Source: a bacterium (GTDB lineage: Bacteria; 4484-113; JAFGCY01). Taken from it: a stretch of 22,428 nt of DNA. Positions 21,776 through 22,428 of this stretch are shown in pieces. Made by a program: the position numbers and the translations under genes. How positions within the stretch are numbered: the stretch's first letter is position 1; each line of letters starts with the position of its first letter. The stretch is from positions 1 to 22,428 of the forward strand of contig JADZFO010000064.1 in the NCBI GenBank assembly GCA_020849855.1, given 5' to 3'. The notes beneath the pieces are model-generated. The model was not told where the DNA came from and searched no databases. It saw only the letters and a list, made by a program, of their open reading frames with translations.

Positions 21776-22267
21776 TCAGTCCAGGGGGTAGTCCAGGTCC
21801 CACTCGTCGTTGTTAGCGTGGCCCAGGGTGCGCGCCATCGCCAGCACCTGGCCCTGGTGGTTGTAGATGTGCGTCACCATGCGCAGGATCACGTCCGCCG
21901 GGCGCAGCATCCGCGTCTCGCCCGGGTCGCTGACCATCTCGCGCAGCGTGTTCAGCTCGTCCTCGCCGGCGCCCAGCAGATACTCCTGCGTGCCCGCCGC
22001 GATGCGCTGCCTGAAGGCCTCCACCGCACCCAGGTTCGGCAGCTCCGGGTGCGTGACTTCCTCGTTATAGCCGCTGGTCAGCACCAGCTGCCAGTACCAC
22101 TCCGAGCCGATGATGTGCTCAAGCTGGATCATGATCGTCGGGAAGCCGAAGCCCGGCAGTCGCGTCGTCAGGGCCTCCGCCGGCAGCGTGGCGCAGAAGC
22201 CGATCAGCGCGTGCAGGTTGCGCTGCGCGCGGGCGTGGATGTCCAGCATGGACTGCTGTGTGTACAT
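21776..22267 (-). CDS. DinB-superfamily metal-binding protein
   Basis: A 163-residue four-helix-bundle protein. The metal triad of the DinB/YfiT fold is visible: H51 in MIQLEHIIGSEWYW, and H133 and H137 in MVTHIYNHQGQVLAMARTLG. The length is normal for the family. Members include mycothiol or bacillithiol S-transferases, hydrolases and damage-inducible proteins of unknown role, so the reaction cannot be named. It begins only 6 nt after a TAGAAT box with no ribosome site, pointing to a leaderless mRNA. No regulator is adjacent. The RAYT element sits directly behind its 3' end. Confidence 0.85.
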   Translation of the reverse strand: MYTQQSMLDIHARAQRNLHALIGFCATLPAEALTTRLPGFGFPTIMIQLEHIIGSEWYWQLVLTSGYNEEVTHPELPNLGAVEAFRQRIAAGTQEYLLGAGEDELNTLREMVSDPGETRMLRPADVILRMVTHIYNHQGQVLAMARTLGHANNDEWDLDYPLD

Positions 22268-22273
22268 GCCGCA

Positions 22274-22279
22274 ATTCTA
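22274..22279 (-). promoter_or_regulatory. -10 box TAGAAT of the DinB-fold gene, leaderless type
   Basis: On the minus strand TAGAAT-TGCGGC-ATG, 6 nt between box and start codon, the ideal distance for transcription starting at the A of ATG. Confidence 0.6.
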
Positions 22280-22325
22280 GGCCAGTCTGCCGCGGCCCGC
22301 ACCTAGTTGTAGTTGCTAAATAGGT

Positions 22326-22398
22326 TGTTCACTCGGGTGACGGCTGAGAGACTGTTGGTTGCGAAGACACCAGTCAAGCCGGAGCACCCGAATGAACA
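22326..22398. repeat. Imperfect inverted repeat at the right edge
   Basis: TGTTCACTCGGGTG (22326-22339) and CACCCGAATGAACA (22385-22398) are inverse with one mismatch in 14. The second copy covers the start codon of the partial ORF. This may be an IS end with an internal copy, or an operator. Confidence 0.55.
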
Positions 22399-22428
22399 TA
22401 CACAGTTTAGCGAAAACCACGCCTGCGC
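22392..22428 (+). CDS. Start of a possible IS481-type transposase (cut by window)
   Basis: Only 12 codons are visible, MNIHSLAKTTPA. The MN-H-x-x-A-x-T/L-T-P pattern is like the N-terminus of IS481-family DDE transposases. The inverted repeat and terminal TGT around 22326 support an insertion-sequence end. There is no further evidence inside the window, so the call is tentative. Confidence 0.4.
   Translation, partial: MNIHSLAKTTPA

Overview
The window looks like chromosomal DNA of a GC-rich, Gram-negative-type bacterium. It carries a lipid A disaccharide synthase (lpxB), several lipoprotein signal peptides and Sec signal peptides. It uses the standard genetic code: TGA is a normal stop in several genes. 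GlyRS is the homodimeric type, not the two-subunit proteobacterial type. That, the PKD/PPC surface lipoprotein, the Q-rich DUF4175-like membrane protein and the VHL-beta-domain protease fit an uncultured lineage outside Proteobacteria (PVC/FCB-like or a candidate phylum). I cannot name the taxon from sequence alone.

Layout. 1-700: an inverted pair of REP-like palindromes and a small lipoprotein. 734-2450: glyS with its promoter and terminator. 2529-5618 (minus): three envelope or secreted proteins, namely an 11-residue-repeat lipoprotein, a two-domain Ig-like lipoprotein and an extremely cysteine-rich exported protein. 5774-8471 (plus): a polyprenol/dolichol-kinase-like membrane enzyme, a thioredoxin and a phosphohexomutase. 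8472-8807 has no gene; it holds REP palindromes, a bidirectional terminator and a heptamer tandem repeat. 8808-10781 (minus): a Q-rich membrane protein split by one in-frame UGA. 10959-13565 (plus): a large lipoprotein built of three PKD-PPC modules. 13578-14906 (minus): lpxB, whose 5' coding end is made of REP elements. 14940-15397 has no gene; it is a dense patch of palindromes with differing stems but similar borders. 15398-16363 (minus): a secreted zinc protease ending in a VHL beta domain. It diverges from an intracellular subtilisin (16524-17864), which is followed by a small prodomain-like protein (17916-18233). 18328-21099: alaS. 21109-21771: a REP-associated tyrosine transposase (RAYT) between perfect 28-bp inverted REPs. 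21776-22267 (minus): a DinB-fold protein. The right edge probably enters an insertion sequence.

Three themes tie the window together. (i) A RAYT/REP system, with one conserved stem (GCCGGCTTTAGCCGGC) and several alternative stems set between similar borders (GGAGCGC ... GCATCTT). (ii) Repeated placement of a -10 box 5-10 nt before the start codon, suggesting leaderless transcripts for alaS, the DinB gene, the small prodomain-like gene, the VHL protease and the first lipoprotein. (iii) A protease locus: a VHL-beta metalloprotease and a subtilisin facing away from each other across a control region with three 11-bp-phased ATCAAG repeats, plus a candidate free-standing inhibitor/chaperone. The protease locus is the best candidate for an undescribed system.
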